This document shows positions 34,076 to 46,089 of a stretch of 64,000 bases of DNA, piece after piece; position 1 is the first letter of the stretch, and each line of letters starts with the position of its first letter. The DNA is from Antitrichia curtipendula. Taxonomy: Eukaryota > Streptophyta > Bryopsida > Hypnales > Leucodontaceae. The stretch is taken from contig OX579639.1 of NCBI GenBank assembly GCA_951230915.1, positions 21,080,001 through 21,144,000 of the forward strand. Reading direction: 5' to 3'. Both the position numbers and the translations under genes were made by a program. The notes below the pieces were generated by a model. The model did no database searches. It had not been told where the DNA came from and saw only the letters and a list, made by a program, of their open reading frames with translations.

Positions 34076-35239
34076 ATTCAAACTCTGGGGTCGTTGCAAG
34101 AATGACTGGCTGTTTTTGTTTCATTTGGGTCAATACTCCCCAGTACTATGAGCTTTTTTGCAAACGATTTTTCAAAAAAAAAGAAAAAGTAATTGATATT
34201 TAGTATAACACTAAAAATAGCATATCACCCAAATTTCAGACCTAAGAAAATACATACTTTGACGTTTTAATTTGTAAAAAAATAGGATAAACAATTTTCA
34301 AAGAAATAAAAAATTAGATGTTTGGGATGACTTCATGATGAAGAGATTTCACCAACAAAATGGTCTTGAAACCATCTGCAATGTTTAGAATCGTGCGTGC
34401 AAGGGAGCCCTCTTTGCATGGACATAGACAACATAAAATAAAATATTTTTAAATGACCCTGGATAGAAACATGACTTCCTACTATGGAAATAGATCGTAG
34501 AAATTCTAGCTATATATCATTCAATTTGGGGACTCTGTAGTACTTAAAGACCTTAAAACTCAAAATGTGACATATTAGTTTAATTGATTTGTAAATATAA
34601 AATGATTTTTGAATTCTTTTGAAAAATATTAGATATAGTTACACTCAAGATAGGCATCTCCAATAAAAGATTCAAGTTCATGCCAGTCATGCTTCAAAAG
34701 TTATCACAAAAGAAAGCTTTCGCACTCCCTTTGTGACAATTTAGGTTGTCTTTTGAGTGGATAGTGAGGATGAGATGCATTTTGTTTAATGCATCCCCAC
34801 CCCCATTCACTCAAAAGACCCCCCATTTATTTATTTTTTAATATTTATCAACCTGCACTTGCACCTCCTACCCCTTCCCACTATTTGTAATTTTTTTTTA
34901 ATCCCCCCCCCCCCCCTTCCTATTTGTAATTCTAGGGAGTTGGTTAGTTGCAAACAATATGTGAGCATATGTATTTTGTATGTACTCTTGTCTGTATCCA
35001 TATTCAATATTTGTACCGTATCATATTCCATGTCTTATATCACTATTAATATCCCGTATTTGTATTTGTACTTTTTGTTTTCCAAGATGAATGGCAGATG
35101 AGAGGAGGGGGAGTTTTGTTAACAATATTGATGACTCCTGTTTTTTTCAAGGGAAAAGGTCAATTAATCAACAGATTCCTGTAATCACAGGAGAAAGTTA
35201 TAGTACAAGTCTTTCTTGCAATGATCCTCCAAAAAAAAG
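34076..35239. other. Segment separating P1 and P2 in copy 2
   Basis: In copy 1, P1 and P2 are nearly adjacent; here about 1.16 kb of unrelated AT-rich DNA lies between them, including a C tract near 34906-34917. No gene is seen and no clean insertion ends were identified. Confidence 0.45.
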
Positions 35240-36820
35240 GATCAACCAAAAAATGTTCTAGGACTGAACTTTAAGTGTCAAAATTTGAATGTTTTTTTAA
35301 ATCTTTTTAGACAAAAATAAATATAAAAAACTAAAACTTAAGTTGTAGGAAATTTCATCCCAAGATTGTTTTGCTAGACAAGTACAAAAATTGTATCAAC
35401 TAACCCTATTATTCTTGTGACGCCAAGCTTGAGCCCTTTTTAATTTTATGTGCATTCAATAATGAAGGAAACATTCTGAAAATGTAAGAGTTGGCACTTT
35501 GTTACATTTTGCAACCAAAAGTGAACCCATTTGAGCCAATGAGAAGTGGCTAGCAACTTGTCTTGAAGGATTGACTCCCCAAGTGTATATTTATTCTTTT
35601 AACCTTGTTGATTTGTAAAAAAAATACATACTTTGAATTTTGAATTGATTTTTTTTGGTATTGTATACTCGGGGAGGACACTCCCCGCGTTTTAGCAACC
35701 CATGTTGGGCGGAAAAAGTAATACATGTAATACATCTTAAAATTTAATTGTTTTTCCAAAAAAAAATTATGAATAGATTTTACTACTTTAAAAGTTTATG
35801 TTTTGAATTATTGGTATTTTTTTATGCTAATAGTAATTAGTTATAAATTTTTTAAGAAAAAAGATACACTGTGAAGCTGAAAATAACTTTCACACCTCTA
35901 TATTATATAAGAAAAAAAAATTTGAAAAATGAAAAAAAATTCTATAGAATAGCTTTCTATTGAAAGTTTATTTTGGTTGAGTATTGATGCAATAGTCATC
36001 TTCATGTGAGCTCTATAAATATTTTAGTTGGAGAACATGCCATTTTAGCTTATTTTTCAACCCTTTCTAGACAATATATCTTATGTTATTTGGAATTGAA
36101 ATTTTTGTCAATAGAAACCTTTAGTCATTGTTAAACAAAGCTCAAAATTTTAGGATGAAATTATAGTTTATTCAAAAGTAAATAGGGGGTCAAAAAATCA
36201 CTCCGCCACACATGGGTACCCCAAATGTAGTGAGAGTGACCTCCCCTAGATTGTATACTATAGGTTGGGAGCTCTTCTTTCTAAGGGCACATCACTACAA
36301 ATAGTTTAAGCACAAATTATCTATACCAAATAGTATGTTGCCAAATTTTTTTTGTCTACTAATATAATTAAGATCATTTTGATTTGAAATTGAGCAAAGC
36401 ACTCCCATTTAACAATTATTAACTCAAAAATATAATGCTACTGGAAAGTGACACTTTTGTAATAGACTTATAATGCTTCTTGAATCTGTGCTAATAACAT
36501 TTAAATAGGTCTTGCTTTTGGTTCTTATTTTTTTATTATAGACAATCTTTGGTTTCCAGTCATACTATTCAATAAACAAGAAATATGTAGACATTGCTTT
36601 CTACCACCAAAAGAAGCACCACATCCCACTGAAGTCCTTATTTTGTATACAAGCCATTGATCTAAATCAAAGGAAAAACAAAAGTCTTTTTGCAACCTTG
36701 CAACTAGATAATGCAAAGAGAACCCCCATGTTTTACATGCTTCATACAATTTATTTGTCTAGAGTTATGACTTCAAAGATATTGCTTGAAAAAACTCTTT
36801 CATCTTGTACCTAGACACAA
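35240..36820 (+). repeat. Modular repeat, copy 2: modules P2 and P3 (partial)
   Basis: It starts GGATCAACCAAAAAATGTTC, matching 20398 onward, and continues through P3 sequence such as CCACATCCCACTGAAGTCC. It is interrupted at 35668-36249 by a hAT-like element absent from copy 1. Confidence 0.75.
35668..36249. mobile_element. hAT-like non-autonomous element, copy 1 (582 bp)
   Basis: The ends CTCGGGGAGGACACTC and, reversed, CTAGGGGAGGTCACTC match at 14 of 16 positions. The 8-bp target duplication ATTGTATA is perfect at 35660-35667 and 36250-36257. The paralogous repeat at about 20826 lacks the element. An inverted relative lies at 53476-54038. TIR form and 8-bp duplication fit the hAT superfamily. 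Confidence 0.82.
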
Positions 36821-37699
36821 TTAGAAAATAGGTGCTCTTATGTTCATAGGATTTTCAATGTAAACAAGAATCTATGTGGTGACCTATTTACAAATAGGTT
36901 ACCATCACATGTTCAATTATCTTATAAGATAAATTCTTGACGTGCTTAAGTACAAAATTAGGGAGAAGGTCACTATGCAAGAATCTAAATGCAAATAGGC
37001 CACCATTAGATGTTATTATCCTATAGGATAAAGCCTTGATGTGATGGAGTATAAAGTGAGTGAGTAGGTTGCTATGCAAGAACCTAGATGGGGACAGTTT
37101 TGCAAATAGATCATCATCATTTGCAATTATCTTATAGGATAAATTCTTGATGTGACGAAGTACAAAGTAGGGGAACAGGTCGCTATGTAAGAATCTAGAT
37201 GCAAATAGGCCACCATTAGATGTTGTTATCTTATAGGATAAATTCTTGACGTGATGGAGTACAAAGTGAGGGAGCAAGTTGGTATGCAAGAATATAGGTG
37301 GGGACAATTTTTCATATAGAGCACTGTCAAATGCTATTATCTTATAAGATAAAGTCTTGATGTGACGGAGTATGAAGTGAGGGAGCATGTTGCAATGCAA
37401 GAATCTAGATGCAAATAGGTCCCCATCAGATGTTGTTATCTTTTAGGATAAATTTTTGACGTGATGGAATACAAAGTGAAGGGGGAAGTTGTTGTGCATG
37501 CATTTAGATGGGGACAGTCTTGCAAATAGATCACCATCAGATGTTCTTATCTTTTAGGATAAACGCTTAACGAAGTAAGGGAGCATGGCGCTATGCAAGA
37601 ATCTAGACGGGGACAGTTTTGTAAATAGATCACTATCAAATGCTATTATTTTATAGGATAAGTTCTTGATGTGACTAAGTATGAACTGAGGGAGCACAT
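36821..37699. repeat. Satellite array, alternating 99/111-bp units (210-bp period)
   Basis: The CTTATAGGATAAA landmark falls at 36921, 37020, 37131, 37230, 37341, 37440, 37551 and 37650, giving spacings 99, 111, 99, 111, 99, 111, 99. The difference is a 12-bp GGGACAGTTTTG-like block, present in the long unit and absent from the short one. In the last unit a compensating deletion keeps 99. All spacings are multiples of three, which keeps a 170-codon minus-strand frame open at 36888-37400. Related, less regular units occur at 29.2-30.2 kb and 46.7-48.0 kb. Confidence 0.92.
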
Positions 37700-37860
37700 T
37701 GGGAACCGAAGGAGGTCTTTTAGAGCAAGTCTAGAACCAAAGGAGAACTCTTAGAGCAGGTGGAACCAAAGGAAAATTCTTAGAGTAGGTCTGGAACCAA
37801 AGGAAAACTCTTAGAGCAGGTCTGGAAACCACGTCAGCCTCGGAGCAGGTCTGGTAACGA
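37700..37860. repeat. About 31-bp minisatellite upstream of the ROP gene
   Basis: GGAACCAAAGGA...CTCTTAGAGCAGGTCT units start near 37703, 37734, 37763, 37794 and 37825 (spacings 31, 29, 31, 31), decaying towards the GC-rich island. Confidence 0.8.
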
Positions 37861-38814
37861 AAACTGACTCGGGGCAGGTCTGGACACGAAGACCGCCAGC
37901 TGAAGGCCCTGGAACCTACTTCTGTAACTTTTAGGTCCCGCTCCTCAGTCCTCATCCGACCTCTAGAGCCGTTACACGGGCTGGGCTGGGCCGGGTCGGG
38001 TGGCAACCTCACTATACCAGGCGCGTCAGTCGGAGAATGCGGCCAAAACCGAGGGTGGTGGGAACGAAGGCCCGGCCAACTTTGCGGGCAGACAGCCCTG
38101 CCCGCCCCATTTGGGGACCTGGATTTGGGCATCTGGACAGCGAGAGAGAGAGCCCCGCCGGTATCGTCTCCTCCATCGCGGTCCCGGCTTTCGTGCCCTC
38201 CTTGCCGCACTTGTGCTTTGCTCCCGTCCGCAGATCTGGACCTCTCTTCTCTCCTTCCTGGCATCACTAGACTAGTGCTCGCACATCCGGTCCTCTCCCT
38301 TCGCCAACTCGCTCCGCTCGCACTGCCCTTTTACGGCTCGCAAAATGGTCGCGTGTTGCTCCTCCGAGCTCGGGGTTGCTCTCCTTTCTTGACGGGAGTT
38401 GCGGTTTTAGTGGTTTAGTGAGTTTCAGTTGCGGCACTGTGTTTCGCACAGTCAGGGTAGCGGCCAGCTTTCGTGGGGAGGCGAGGTGGTGCAGTGGAGC
38501 GGGGCAGGTGTTTTGTTCGAGGAGCGGCGTCGGAGAGGTTTGTAGTTAAGAGATATGGACAAGGCAGCTGAAGCGGTGTTGGAAATTGTGTTGGAGGCAG
38601 TGGCTTAAGGATCCGAAGAGAAGATCTGAGGAGTGGAGGTTATGTGATTTGTGAGAATATATAAGCGGTGCCAGGGGTTTGGTTGTGACGGGAGGGACAG
38701 GTGTTGTTGTTGGAGATCCAGTACCATGCTACGTCGTTCATGAAATGTGTGATAGGGAGGGAGGCTGAAGCCTTATCGTAGGATTGTGAAGTGGTAGGTG
38801 ACAGGGACGCAGCC
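37861..38814 (+). promoter_or_regulatory. GC-rich promoter and 5'UTR region of the ROP gene
   Basis: A GC-rich, CpG-rich block (about 37900-38520) including a GAGAGAGAGAG tract near 38141 leads into the gene. A good TATA-box candidate, TATATAAG, lies at 38658-38665, about 150 bp before the start codon. Frames of 60-178 codons on both strands lack recognisable domains and are attributed to high GC. Confidence 0.45.
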
Positions 38815-40655
38815 ATGAGCACTTCCCGGTTCATCAAGTGCGTTACAGTAGGAGATGGAGCTGTTGGGAAGACATGCATGCTTATTTCTTACACCAGCAA
38901 TACATTTCCTACTGTAAGCGTTGCGCACTTCCAGGATAGGTTTTAGTTTCGCGAGTTTTTTTCAGCTGTCTCTTCTTTTTGGATTTCCTACGCTGATTTT
39001 CTCATCGTGATATCATTCTGAGATATGATCTCATTCGCAAGTATTAAAACTTCGGGAAGACTGCGGGGTGTGTGGCATGTTTGACCCGTCGTATTTACAT
39101 GGTGAATATGTATTTGATGGTTTTTTCTTAGACGTGTATGATTGTGCTCTTCGCAGGATTACGTCCCTACCGTGTTTGACAACTTCAGCGCAAATGTCGT
39201 GGTTGATGGAAACACGGTTAATCTTGGATTATGGGATACAGCAGGTGAGAGGGAGGAATCACTGGTGTGTTTTCGGAGTGAATATTCTGAAGTGTTCTCT
39301 TAGGGAGTGAGTTACCGGCGCATTTCGCTTCTTTTCGTGAACAGTATAACATCTGATCCGACTGCGATCATCGATGAAGACGGTTGTGTAGACTGGGTAT
39401 TCCTTCTGTAGGACGGTCATACTCGATTTATGGCACTGAATACGTAGGTTTCGAACAATGCAGGACAAGAAGATTACAACAGACTCCGACCTCTGAGTTA
39501 CAGGGGTGCAGATGTTTTTCTTCTGGCATTCTCTCTTATCAGCAAGGCTAGTTATGAAAACATCTCAAAGAAGGTATTTATTCTGTCCACCATTTTTGTA
39601 CCTGAGGTTGAGGTTTTGGGTGAGTGGTGCAACGCATTGCATGCATTTTCTGACATTCTCTGACTTGGCAGTGGATCCCTGAACTAAGACATTATGCGCC
39701 CTCCGTGCCAATCATCCTCGTTGGAACGAAGCTAGGTTTGTTCTTTGGCTGAATTTGTTTCGATGTGTCCAAGCACTTGTTTCAGGAATTTATGCAATTT
39801 TGCAGTTGGAAGGGAGTTGGCGTCCTGTGACACTCCTTTGTTGCTATTCGTTCTCTGTAGCAACTATTTCTTACCATCGGTGCCTCAATTTTCAGATCTT
39901 CGAGATGACAAGCAATTCTTCGCCGACCATCCGGGAGCGGCTCCAATAACTACTTCCCAAGTACGTCTTGAAGCTCTCCTTCTGTATTGCTCAATCTATG
40001 GATGCACCTGATTTGGTAGTGTGATGCAAATCTGAGCTACTCAACATTAAGTTTAGATCTTAGATGGCCATCCAGGATTACTCCAATTCACGATCAATCG
40101 GCACTAATCCATTCTTTTCCGGTGACGACCTGGCCCCTAAAATCTGGAATATATGCTCTGATCATGTTATGTCGCAATGCTAGAAGCTCATTATCCTTCG
40201 TTAAATGTGACGTTGGGATCCTCGTTGGTATAGGGTGAGGAGCTGAGGAAGACGATTGGAGCGGCCTCCTACATTGAGTGCAGCTCTAAGACTCAGCAGG
40301 TACTAATAAGCATATTTGAATAGTAATATCATATTCTATCTCAATCTTCTCTTTTATTTTATGAAGTGTTAGGCAGTCTCCTATGCTTACTCTGAGATTC
40401 TGATTAAGTTGGAAATAACAGCTGTGAACAATTTTCGCAATGCATGATGAGGTCGCTACTCATATATTACACCTGCGGCTTTGAGATCTTGATGGCTACA
40501 GATTGGTAGGCGGTACTACTGGTAGTCTTATGACTTCCCGTTTTCTTGGATTGCAGAATGTGAAAGCAGTTTTTGATGCAGCCATTAAGGTGGTCCTTCA
40601 GCCACCCAAGCAGAAGAAGAAAAAGAAGAAGCAAAAGAACTGCGTCATTCTGTGA
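38815..40655 (+). CDS. ROP: ROP/RAC small GTPase (Rho of plants), type I, 196 aa, 7 exons
   Basis: The exons 38815-38913, 39157-39244, 39464-39573, 39672-39735, 39896-39960, 40234-40299 and 40557-40655 join in frame with GT-AG introns and end in TGA. The product is a molecular switch at the plasma membrane that, when GTP-bound, recruits effectors directing cell polarity, tip growth and NADPH oxidase. All motifs are intact: P-loop GDGAVGKT (13-20), effector loop YVPTVFDNF (35-43), WDTAGQ (59-64) with catalytic Gln64, TKLD (118-121), and SSK (159-161). The C-terminus has a polybasic run (182-191) and CVIL, a CaaX box whose final Leu predicts geranylgeranylation. Length and motif order are typical of plant ROPs. 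The ATG gives the family's [20 protein letters not shown] start. No defect seen. Confidence 0.97.
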
Positions 40656-41951
40656 AAATGATACAAACTGTTATGACTTAGCTCAGTTTTTGGAGCTCGT
40701 CATAATCATTAACTTCCAGGATCGCTTACGCTTCGGTTATGTCTCAGCTGACATCCACTAGATTAGGTTTCACGGGTGATTCGCCACAGCCTACCTGTGT
40801 CCACTTCATTGTGGAAATTGGGATCACTTGAATTGTAGTGTATTCTTTTCTCCTGCTGGTAATTTGGTGATGGATATGGGGAGTGATTTTGTAGATGGTG
40901 CGTTCTGTGCCGTTTCTAAAGGGGCGACGTCATCGCCTCCAAATGCTTTTGGTCATCAGGTACTTAACAAACATCTTCTGCCAGCCAAAAGAAGGCTGTA
41001 GTAGGAAGCTTTGTAGACTTATCAGGCATTACGCTGGAAACATCCCCATTTCAATGCTTTTGCACCATTTGTTTTGTTTTCCACTTTGGGGGCCATTGTT
41101 TTTGTCTACCTTGAGTAGATTATCTTTTATGTAGTTGGTCTCAGCCATCATGTAGCAGGATGTACCTTTTTCTATGGAAACTGTTGTTGTGATTGTATTT
41201 TTCTCTGAAATTGAGTGACGCCTCTTGGTCGAATTCGAGTTCTTAATGAATGTCCTAGTGAATTTGGACAGTTGACTCGCCGTATCCTGATAGAATATGG
41301 TATGAAAGTGCTGGGGCTATGAGTTAGGGATAATGATATGTACGGCAGACAATTATATACGACTGCGGAAGGAAGGTCATTTTTTGGTCTTGAGGTGCTC
41401 AGTCCAGACCCGCATCTCACAGAACCAAGTTACGTCTTCTATGTTGGAGAAATCTTTAATTCTTCAGTTCGTCTGAATTATTCCATGTCTGTCTGGTCTG
41501 GTGTCGAAAACTCACCATTCTGGGTTAGCTATTGCTGTGTCAAGACTTTGACTTTTTCCAAACTTCGTGAACGAGTTCGTATGACAACCGGATTTTCATT
41601 CTATTGTCGAATACACTGCACAGTTTCAATGCGAACAGATTGCACTTTTTGTTATCGAATTAATGTAAGGTCCAGAAAGCGACCATTTACCGGCTGAAAG
41701 ATCAGAGGTGGTAGACACAGTGAAACAAATTCCAGTAAATTTTCCGTGAAAGAAAAAAGAATTTCGCTCTGAATGCAAAAACCGTCATAATTTTAGGACC
41801 GGACTGCATTTAGTTAACTTATAGTTTCTCAGAGTGAAAGGCTGCTATTGAGTTCATAGCTGTAGCAGGAAGCACGTGGCTGAGCTCAGTGAATGGACCC
41901 AAACAAGAACCCCTAATGACCTAAGCGACCATAGTGACCATTTTCAAGGGT
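40656..41951 (+). other. Probable 3'UTR and downstream region of the ROP gene
   Basis: The DNA keeps genic base composition and shows no repeat matches, consistent with a long 3'UTR or a neighbouring non-coding transcript. A 119-codon frame at 41338-41697 has no recognisable domain and no supporting splice structure, so I do not call it a gene. Confidence 0.4.
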
Positions 41952-42196
41952 CAAGGGCTGGGGGTGAACTGGCCCCCTCGCTCGTTCTGCCAAAGTCCAT
42001 CCAGGGGGGCATATAAACAAAAAAAAACTATTTTGTACCCTGTGAAATCTATTTCCTATAGCCCCCCTAGCTATTTGGGGGCCTCTGATTGCAAATATGA
42101 ATTCAGAATTTGCAAAAAAATTGATGCATGGAAAATAAAAAATTTCAAGGTTTTCCAAGGGGATGAGCGAGGGGGTTAGTTCACCCTGGCCTTTTC
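41952..42196. mobile_element. Small TIR element with GGGTGAACT ends
   Basis: The left GGGGGTGAACTGGCCCCCTC and the inverted right AGGGTGAACTAACCCCCTCG form terminal repeats of about 30 bp around an AT-rich core. The GGTGAACTRGCC core resembles the family J ends near 9.2 and 9.8 kb. No coding frame is supported. Confidence 0.6.
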
Positions 42197-42674
42197 AAGC
42201 AGCTGGCCCCTTTCTTAGCTGTCTGTTCTCAAATTGATTGTTTTTTTCAATAAAAATTATATCTAGAAATATCGTACGTGTAGATTAATTTCGTAAATAA
42301 TTAGGGGAAAATTAGAGCATGTCTAAATATGAAAAATTGTACAACTATTTGTGAAAATCTAAGAAAATTTCATCGTTGAAAATTTTGAATATTTAAAAAT
42401 TATTCTTAAGAAATTATAGAAAAAAAAACAAAAAAACATTCACATAGGAATAGAAAAAATCAAATCATTTCATCAAAGTATCAAAAAATTAGGAAGAGCA
42501 ACATGTTGAAGCTAAGATAATCAGATCAAGTTGCCAAATTGTCAAAATGTCAAAATTAGATTATTTAGACACCAAGGTATTAAATCTGAGCTAAACTTAC
42601 GGTTGACCGCGCTATGAATTCAATGGCAATAGTTTCATCAAATTCCAAGTTAAACTCTACCTCGTGGAATTTTT
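42197..42674. other. AT-rich spacer, nothing recognised
   Basis: No gene or repeat boundary noticed. Confidence 0.4.
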
Positions 42675-42678
42675 TTAA

Positions 42679-42893
42679 CCCTTGAACGTCGAAGGGGTGA
42701 TGTTGAAAATCATCCTTTTGTATTACCGTGTGAATTATTGGCCAAAGAAATAGCAAAAGCACCTATTGGAAGTCAAATTATTGTAAGAGATCTTTCCTTT
42801 CCAAATCAAATTCCAAGGATGAATAGGTGCACTTTTGTCCTACACTCAAAGATCCCTTGTCGGACGTTTGGCGTCCATGTCGACGTTCAAGGA
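42679..42893. mobile_element. Short TTAA element with 14-bp TIR (215 bp)
   Basis: TTAA lies at 42675-42678 and 42894-42897. The ends are CCCTTGAACGTCGA and, reversed, TCCTTGAACGTCGA: 13 of 14 positions agree. Its terminal sequence differs from families A, C and H after the first bases. The 60-codon frames inside are not supported. Confidence 0.7.
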
Positions 42894-42959
42894 TTAAGTT
42901 GTGTAGTATGGTATAGTTGAAGGCTCATTTGGAGGGATTTAGTTTGTGCTTTTAAGAAA

Positions 42960-43297
42960 AATTCTAGACCTTCAACTTTATTTTTTAACACAAAAATAAT
43001 TCAAAATCTTTTGTACAAAAATGTAAAGTTAAAAAGATTCAAAGTTCAAAAATCCAATGCAAAATTAAAACGTGCAAAGAAACCTGTTTTCTTTGTTTAA
43101 ATGCAAATATCTTGCAATCTATATAGTCAAAGTTTCTAAAATTTCTTCCACACATTTTTATATTTGTTTAGTCTAAGATCCTATAGTAAAATATACAAAA
43201 AGTAAAAATTTTGCACCTTGCAATAGAAATGACAGTTTTGAGTGTGTTTTGACACACACACACACACACACACCAAGGCAACCTTGGTCCTTTAGGA
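42960..43297. mobile_element. Right-end fragment of a family C type TTAA element
   Basis: From about 43080 it carries the shared CAAATATCTTGCAATCTAT, TAAGATCCTATAGT and AGAAATGACAGTTTTGAGTG blocks and ends GGTCCTTTAGGA at TTAA (43298-43301). A (CA)n microsatellite (about 43252-43274) interrupts the subterminal region. The left end is missing. Confidence 0.65.
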
Positions 43298-43301
43298 TTA
43301 A

Positions 43302-45133
43302 TATTCATATCGATACAATGTTGATTTCTTCATAAAAAAAAAAAAATGTATAATCTATAATTTCCTCTTTACAAATAAAACTTTTTTAATATTGCCTACA
43401 CCATTGGTTAATTTTGTCTGAGGAATTTATCTTGAGGATTACACTGGAATCAAGCATCCCCCACGTCATTTCAAATGCATTCTTTGCTTTCAACAAGAGA
43501 TATGCATCAAAGTCTAAATCAACACCTAGCATGCCTTATAACAACTAGTGGTGATGTACTAATCATAAGCATTGCCTAGAGCAAACTAAAGACTCTTGCA
43601 CATTTTCAAGCCTTTCTTGATTTCTAGATGCAAATATGCATCTACATCAATTTCTACTTAAATTTGCTAAACTATAATGATTACTTTCAACTCATTGAGT
43701 TAAAAAAAATTTAATTTTAAAAATTCATCTTCAAATATGGTTTACAAAAATATTACATAAAACAATTCCCAAAGAATGCTAGCCACAAGGATAGGAAAAT
43801 ACAAATAGAAAGACTTTCATAATTGGCATTTTGAAAAGATTCTCGAATTGCACCTAAAGAATTTTTTACCAATTCAAACAACATTTAGTTTAAGTGCATA
43901 TGCACATAGATGTAGAATAAGAATCAAAATTCCAAATAAGTTTGTCCAAGTGATGGTGAATAATCTCAAGTATTGGCATCAATCATTCCAAATGACACAA
44001 GAAACTTGCTATTCAATGTGAGCATATTTAAGATAATTTTGTCAACTATAAATACTACTTAATCACGATTGTCAAAGAAATAAGCTTATGCAAATGTAAA
44101 TTTTGCAACTCCATAGATGTGAACTTCAGATGTATTCCCATATGTGCACGTACAAACAGATCATGGTTTGTCAATAGGAGTTTGAGCAACTACTACAAGA
44201 CACACTTTTGGAATAAAATGAATATAGACAACAACAAGAGGAGAATTATGTAAAGCAATATATTGCCCCTGAAAGAATTGATTGTAATGTAAAAAATACC
44301 CCCCCATGATTTATAAACCAAGCAAACAATACTAATTAAAGAGTTCATTATGTACAATGTATACATTACATATATTGTACGCATAGGTGAGTTTTGGCAC
44401 CTTGCTGCCAAAATAGTTTACTTTTTGCAATTTGACCATTTAGCAACTTGATTTGGATTTCCTGATTTTCAGCACTTTTCTTTTTTATAGTTTTAGACAC
44501 TCCTAATTTGGGATTCATTTTTCTATTCATGCGTAAATGAATTCCTTTTCTAAATTTTCTCAAGAATAATTTTTGGATATTTGAAATTAGCAATAATGAA
44601 TTTTTTTCAAATTTTTAAAAATAAACGTAGAATTTTTTTTAAATTTAGACACAATCCTAATTTTCCCTACTCATTTCCGAATCCAACCTACACATATGGT
44701 ATATTAAAATACTTTGGCAGGAACTATTTTTCCACCAATTAGGTTTTGATTGGGATGAAAAAGTATTATAGACATTATTGACATTCTTCACATGAAATTC
44801 TAAGAACACAAAATTGGATAAAAATCATTGAAACCATTGATATTCTAAATATTAACTATATTATTTTGCATAACTAGGTGAAGAAACAATATTGGCATTT
44901 TCACACTATGTAATTGAATAAATTCAAAAACTTTGTTACCTAGGGTTTCATTTTCATAAATGAACCTCATTAAATTCATTGAATTAGAAAAAGAAACACC
45001 TACAATTGATCTCCAAATACAATTCATGAAAACAATTATACAGAGCAATTTCCAAAGAATGTTTGACCCTAAAGATTTACCATCACCAACACATACCTTT
45101 TCTATTTTCCTTTGACAATACACAAACAACAAC
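43302..45133. other. AT-rich DNA, no gene seen
   Basis: Frames on the minus strand (72, 75 and 95 codons) are AT-rich and show no recognisable domain. No repeat structure was noticed. Confidence 0.45.
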
Positions 45134-45261
45134 CACTATTAGAAACGTGTGTTTTATGTGTTATTTACATGATTTTAGGAGACGAATTTTATTGGACTTC
45201 CACTAAAGTCCATCTCCTAAAATCATGAAAACGTCACATAAAACACGCGTTTCTTATAGTG
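45134..45261. mobile_element. CACTA-ended foldback element, copy 5 (128 bp)
   Basis: It starts CACTATTAGAAACGTGTG and ends CGCGTTTCTTATAGTG, with arms also sharing TTTTATGTG and ATGATTTTAGGAGA inverted. The flanking triplets aac/aac are a perfect 3-bp duplication. Its arm sequence is a different subfamily from copies 1-4 and nearer that at 53400. Confidence 0.82.
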
Positions 45262-46089
45262 AACACTTCTACTTTGAACCCATTTCCTTGGTGTTTGATG
45301 CGATGCTAGCTACATTCCACAAACACCAATTGAATATGCATATCACAAGAGGGGGCCAACTCTCCAAACCTAGACTCTCTCCATATCATACACAATTCAA
45401 CACATAGATCCTACACTGCCAATACTTGCAAAGCAATAATTGAAAGAGACGTAGTTCAAGAGGCGACAAACCTAATATGGCAAAGACATGGCCATTATTT
45501 TCAACAAATTCATTATTCTATCAAGTAACTGAAAAACATTATAAAATAAAATAAAATAAAATTTCTTACAAACCTTAATTGCTATTCATAAAAACTCTAA
45601 AATATTGTCTACATCAAACTTCAAATCCATTTTGCCAACATAAGCAAAAAGCTTCACCAACTCATCAAATTTTCCTCTCTATTACCATCCCTTAGCATTT
45701 TTGTCTCAAGACTTCTAACATTTAATCTCACACAACCCTAAACATTTATGAAAACATCCAAAACATGCCAAATACAATACAAATAAAGATTCTTTAGTTT
45801 CATGTCAATTGCTAGGATCATATACACAAATTTTATATTTTACAAATGGAGAAGTTCTAGTCGTATGACTTTAAAATTTCATTATTTTTGTCTTAGATTC
45901 ATTACCATTTTTGTCTTAGCTTCATTCTAATATTTTTGTCTTCACTTCATTTCACCATTTTCATCCTACCTTCATGTAATGTAGAAGCCAAATCATCTAA
46001 TGTTAAATAGCTAAAGTCACTTTGTAAAAGTAAAGGTATATATTTAGATTCAATGTCTTCATGTTTACATGCTCTCAATGTCCTTAAGG
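45262..46089. other. AT-rich DNA, nothing recognised
   Basis: No gene. A short imperfect repetition of CATTTTTGTCTTAG/CTTCAT occurs near 45900-45970. Confidence 0.4.

Noticed and set aside
36888..37400. 170-codon minus-strand frame as a repeat protein gene
   Set aside because: The frame stays open because all satellite spacings are multiples of three. Related arrays at 29.2 and 46.7 kb do not keep it.
37731..38267. 178-codon minus-strand frame upstream of the ROP gene
   Set aside because: It covers the ~31-bp minisatellite and the CpG-rich promoter block; its Pro/Arg/Ser-rich composition is what GC-rich non-coding DNA gives.
41338..41697. 119-codon plus-strand frame downstream of the ROP gene
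   Set aside because: No domain, no start context of note, and no splice partners; it is probably within the 3' region.
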